Below, piece by piece: positions 60,401 through 64,000 of a stretch of 64,000 nt of DNA; position 1 is the first letter of the stretch, and each line of letters opens with the position of its first letter. A model generated the notes under the pieces. The model was not told the DNA's origin. It saw only the letters and a program-made list of their open reading frames with translations, and searched no databases. Origin of the DNA: Callorhinus ursinus. Lineage: Eukaryota > Chordata > Mammalia > Carnivora > Otariidae. The DNA is taken from positions 9,771,228 to 9,835,227 of the forward strand of contig NW_020312867.1 in the NCBI RefSeq assembly GCF_003265705.1, in the 5' to 3' direction. Made by a program: the position numbers and the translations under genes.

Positions 60401-62669
60401 ACTGGTGGCTTAATGAAATACTCTGTCCTAAAACCATGACTTCTCTTTGTGAGGTCTTCAGAGATGAGATTTTCTACTTCATAACCATCAGCTGATATCT
60501 AAAGTTAATGACAAATACGAGATGCATTCATTTGATGAGATCCAAATGAAGACAACCAGTTTTCAAGAACTTGCCACTTCTAAGAAAATTATTTAAAGAA
60601 AGTATTAAGTTCCTCATTTAAAATGCTCCCTATCACACCGAATTCTCCTGGGTTTTTTTGGGGCGGGGGGAAGCACTCAAGTTCGGCTCAAAGGCCGAGG
60701 GCAACTTGTTCCTACGTACTGCCTATTCTTAAAAAATACGAACAAGGGGCGCCTGGGTGGCTCAGTCAGTTAAGCGGCTCCCTTCGACTCAGGTCATGAT
60801 CCCAGGGTCCTGGGATAGAGCCCCCGCATCGGGCTCCATGCTCAGTGGGAAGCCTGCTTCTCCCTCTCCCACTCCCCCTACTTGTGTTCCCTCTCTGGCT
60901 GTGTCTCTCACTGCCAAATAAATAAGTAAAATCTTTTTTTTTTTTAAAGATTTTTTATTTATTATTTGAGAGAACGAGAATGAGAGAGAGAGAGAACACA
61001 TGAGAGGCGGAAAGGTCAGAGGGAGAAGCAGACTCCCTGCTGAGCAGGGAGCCCGATGTGGGACTCGATCCCGGGGACTCCAGGATCATGACCTGAGCCG
61101 AAGGCAGTCGCTTAACCAACTGAGCCACCCAGGCGCCCCAATAAGTAAAATCTTTAAAAAAAAAAAAAAATACGAACAAAACTCTGCTCAACCCAACCAA
61201 AAATTCCTTCAAAATAATGTCTCTGAGAAAAAAAAAAGCTGATATACCAATGTTTTGTTTTTTTTTTTTCTTATTTCAGAGGATGAAACCAGAGAGATTT
61301 AGGGGAAAACAAAGATGTTCACTAAAGTTCTTAATTTTGTATTTGGACTTTACCAATTGGTTTCCCTAGCAAGGCACAATGAACAATCTTGTAAATCTAT
61401 GATTGTTGGAACTTGGTTAAAAAAAGGTGTGTTCAGAAACAAGGACCATAAGACTACGGGAAATCTAGAACAGTGAATATGCTATGGAGTGGGAATGTGA
61501 GTAACTTCTTCCCCTCTTAAATTTCCAGTATTTGTTATAACTGGTAGAGATCTTTTTTTTTTTTAAGATTCTATTTATTTATTTGACAGAGACACAGCGA
61601 GAGAGGGAACACAAGCAGGAGGAATGGGAGAGGGAGAAGCAGGCTTCCTGCTGAGCAGGGAGCAGGGAGCCTGACGCGGGGCTCGATCCCAGGACCCTGG
61701 GATTATGGGATTATGACCCAAGGAGAAGGCAGACGCTTAACGACTGAGCCACCCAGGCGCGCCACCCCCACCCAGGCGCCCCACAGGTAGAGATTTTAAG
61801 ATGCAGGTACCCCCCCATCTGAAAGCTCACATCACACCACTTTGCTTTTATGAAAGACCTACATTAGTACCTGTTTTTACCAACCAAAAGAAATCCAGAG
61901 AGAATTTTTCCTTTTACGAAGAAAAGTCATTATCACACTAATATAGGCCTTTCGTAAAAGCAAAGTGGCCTAAGGTGAACTTTCGGAAGGCAGGGGATAA
62001 TCTTCATTTTACACTATTTCAGCTTATGAAAGGTTTCATAGGAATGTTCTTTTCAGATGGCAGGGGGAAATTGTGTCTCCGTTGGCAGAAATCAGTTTCA
62101 CAGTCTGGGAACCTGAAATAGTACGCTGTGTGCAGAAGGTCCAAATCAGGGGAGGGTTCAGATCTCCCCTTGCAGTTTCCTTACTCCTTGCTCCGGGCTG
62201 TGGAAAGATAACCTCCTTTGCACAAAAGGGGAAGCAGCTTAATTCAAATAATAAAGAAGGAATCCAAATAACAAATACAAGCCATCATCTCTAGCATGGG
62301 AAGTAAGCGGGAAGAACGGCAGGGGAGAGACAGTATCTCTACCTTCACTAGGACTTTGAGCGGAATTAAATTTTATCATCAGAGGGAAGAGCACAATGAA
62401 TACGACCCTCCAGAAAATGAGCTACAGCTCACCTTCTAACAGTGCTGTATGATTCTAGCTGTGGGGCCTGACCATGCTTACTTAAGTGTCACCTGGTGGG
62501 ATCTAAAACAGAGAAGGTGAAAGCACATTACACCTCCACATACACAAGGCAGGTATGGGGAAAAACATGAAAAGTAGCCATCGTATATTTATGTGCATAT
62601 ACTTGTTTTGCTTACCTTGTTGCAATAAATTCTTGGTCTGAACTGTGGGAGGCAAAGATTGATGACCAT
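54499..62669 (-). CDS. UBOX5: UBOX5, RING finger and U-box domain E3 ubiquitin ligase
   Basis: Nuclear E3 ligase (UIP5/RNF37) that works with E2 enzymes of the UBE2D/UBE2L class. Coding exons on the minus strand: 62669-62616, 60498-59298, 57341-57180 and 54707-54499. They join to 1626 bases and 541 residues, the human length. Exon 1 encodes the first 18 residues (MVINLCLPQF...) and ends at the donor AAG|GTAAG. Exon 2 carries an N-terminal beta-rich domain, then the U-box at about residues 258-335 (VPEEFLDPITLEIMPCPM...). A basic RKRK stretch near 361-365 is a likely nuclear signal. The last exon holds a C-terminal RING-like zinc finger (C-x2-C, CGH, C-x2-C, C-x2-C at about 483-526), ending VLRVHF. 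All junction phases fit. The 5' UTR and promoter lie beyond the right edge. Confidence 0.97.
55600..56560 (+). repeat. Old interspersed repeat in UBOX5 last intron
   Basis: Phrases such as GGGAGTTTAGATGTTATTC, CAGGAATGTTGAAGG, CATGTGGAGGTGCCAGGCAGCTGTCAGGG resemble an ancient mammalian repeat, perhaps the family seen at 7.06-7.64 kb. Heavily diverged. Confidence 0.4.
57342..58335. other. UBOX5 intron 2, unique part
   Basis: No exon or repeat recognised. Confidence 0.4.
58340..58860 (+). mobile_element. LINE-1 ORF2 fragment, sense
   Basis: CAAACAGTCATGGGCAAATTCTACCAAATATG and ATCTCCATTGACATTGAAAAGGCATTAGACAAAATTCAACC are LINE-1 ORF2 text with frame breaks. It lies in UBOX5 intron 2, antisense to the gene. 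Confidence 0.85.
60746..61169 (+). repeat. Can-SINE, sense, split in its tail
   Basis: Body 60746-60932, tail resumes at 61140. Outer flank ATACGAACAA on both sides. In UBOX5 intron 1. Confidence 0.94.
60934..61139 (-). repeat. Can-SINE, antisense, nested
   Basis: Inserted into the tail of the sense SINE; AATAAGTAAAATCTTT on both sides. Confidence 0.96.
61552..61782 (-). repeat. Can-SINE, antisense
   Basis: GGTAGAGATTTT-like flanks. Right end duplicated (CCACCCAGGCGCGCCACCCCCACCCAGGCGCCCC) and GGATTATG doubled inside. Confidence 0.94.
61805..62010. mobile_element. Palindromic MITE-like element
   Basis: The left arm (GAAAGCTCACATCACACCACTTTGCTTTTATGAAAGACCTA) pairs with the right arm (TAGGCCTTTCGTAAAAGCAAAGTGGCCTAAGGTGAACTTTC). 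The two are imperfect inverted copies of about 40 bases. It looks like an old miniature transposon; family not assigned. Confidence 0.6.
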
Positions 62670-62896
62670 CTTTGTGGCTGAAAGGGTAGCTTCCAAGCAT
62701 CAGAAATAGCCTTCAATAAAAAACAAAACTTGGTATTAGACAAGTTAAAGTTCAATTCTAAACTTTTAGGAGTTGATTCCTAAGGGAAGAGAATCAAACA
62801 GGGTAATAAAGACTTCCACGCACATGAGAATGGTCTCATCGTATCATACATGTAATGCTAGGGAAGAATGAGTCACCGAAAAATTGCAGAGGAGCT

Positions 62897-63005
62897 TTTT
62901 TTTTTAAGTTTTATTTAAGTCATCTCTACCCCAACGTGGGGCTCAAACTCACAACCCTGAAATCAAGAGTCTTATGTTCCACCGACTGAGCCAGCCAGGC
63001 GCCCC
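62897..63005 (-). repeat. Old tRNA-derived SINE, antisense
   Basis: AAGTCATCTCTACCCCAACGTGGGGCTC, CAGCCAGGCGCCCC; AGAGGAGCTTT and AGAGGGGCTTT flanks. Confidence 0.9.
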
Positions 63006-63294
63006 GATAGAGGGGCTTTCTCTTGCACACTGAGCAGCTTGGCCAAGACTGCTGGTTCTCTGGCTGACAGATGGACCCATTGGAGGCAAGGGCCTGTCAG
63101 CTCTGCAAGGGGCTCCCCAAGGGAAAGAGAGAGTCAAAAGTGGCAGAGCATAGAGAATAGAACTATGCAGCCAGAGGGTTCCGAACGGAACAGGTCACAG
63201 AAAATAATCACAGTGCTAGGCATCTTTGTCATTTAACACCTGTCAATGCAATTGCATTTTCTTATTAAGACAAAAAATTAGAAGAGTACAAAAC

Positions 63295-63496
63295 AGGGCG
63301 CCTGGGTGGCTCAGTAGGTTGAGTGACTGCCTTCAGCTCAGGTCATGATCCTGGAGTCCCGGGATCGAGTCCCACATCGGGCTCCCTGCTCAGCGGGGAG
63401 TCTGCTTCTCCCTCTGACCCTCTTCCCTCTCATGCTCTCTGTCTCTCACTCTCTCTCTCTCAGATAAATAAATAAAATCTTTAAAAAAAAAAAAAA
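63295..63496 (+). repeat. Can-SINE, sense
   Basis: Flanked by GAAGAGTACAAAAC on both sides. Confidence 0.96.
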
Positions 63497-63569
63497 GAAG
63501 AGTACAAAACACCATCATTGAGAAACAGAAAATCTTAGACTTGGAAAGCACCACAGAAGGACAAATTTA

Positions 63570-63890
63570 ATGACGAATGTCCAGGCTGGGGGAAATGGGT
63601 GAAGCTGGTCACAAGGTACTAACATGTAGTTATAAGCTCTGAGGAGGAAACGCACAGCACAGTGACTATAGTTACCACTGTATCGTATATTTGAAAGTTG
63701 CTGAGAGTAGACCTGAAAAGTTCTCATCACAAGGAAAAAAGCTGGAACTGTGTGAGATAATGGATGTTAACTAAACTGACTATGGTAAGCATTTTGTATT
63801 ATATACAAATATTGAAATCATTATGTGGTACATCTTAAACTTATTCAATGTGATATGTCAATGAATAGCTCAATAAAACTGGAAGAAAAA
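63570..63890 (+). mobile_element. LINE-1 3' end fragment, sense
   Basis: ACAGTGACTATAGTTACCACTGTATCGTATATTTGAAAGTTGCTGAGAGTAGA and ATTATGTGGTACATCTTAAACTTATTCAATGTGATATGTC are LINE-1 3' UTR text. Upstream of the first coding exon of UBOX5. Confidence 0.9.
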
Positions 63891-64000
63891 CAAAGATCAA
63901 TGTCCAAAAGCCTTTGGTATTCTTTGTACAGAAGCAGGGAAACCACTAGAAATAGCCCTCCTAGCAGCAGGCCTTGCCAACGGCTCTGAACTCCTTGGGT

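Overview
The window is nuclear DNA of a carnivoran mammal. Genes are split into GT..AG exons. About sixty tRNA-Lys-derived Can-SINEs carry the head GGCGCCTGGGTGGCTCAG and a tail of CT-rich sequence, AAATAAATAAAATCTTT and poly(A). Their sequence looks like the arctoid type (bear, pinniped, mustelid) rather than the dog or cat type. That species-level reading is inference from remembered consensus sequences. The gene order GNRH2 - MRPS26 - OXT - AVP - UBOX5 is the conserved block of human chromosome 20p13.

Layout. Positions 1-3.5 kb hold no gene I can name. GNRH2 (plus, 3.6-5.6 kb) keeps the GnRH-II decapeptide, but its dibasic cleavage site is lost and its GAP region is frame-shifted. MRPS26 (plus, 5.95-7.99 kb) is intact in four exons behind a CpG-rich promoter. 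From 8 to 26 kb lie repeats: a hAT-type DNA transposon fragment, a retroviral pol relic, a processed IER3IP1 retrocopy with a target-site duplication, a 2.5-kb antisense LINE-1 cut by SINEs, and old LTR fragments. OXT (plus, 26.6-27.3 kb) and AVP (minus, 34.5-36.4 kb) are complete and face each other tail to tail across 7.2 kb. Their second exons differ at one base in 202, which points to recent gene conversion. From 36.5 to 53.9 kb is mostly intergenic: an orphan CpG-rich patch, a long GT-rich simple repeat, many SINEs and a candidate 29-residue membrane microprotein at 51.87 kb. UBOX5 (minus, 53.95-62.7 kb) has all four coding exons (541 aa) and runs past the right edge with its 5' untranslated part.

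OXT and AVP encode the two neurohypophysial hormones with their neurophysin carriers. GNRH2 is a third neuropeptide gene that looks decayed. MRPS26 is a mitochondrial ribosome protein and UBOX5 a nuclear ubiquitin ligase; both look like ordinary housekeeping genes. The observations most worth a second look are the GNRH2 decay, the OXT/AVP conversion tract and the microprotein ORF.
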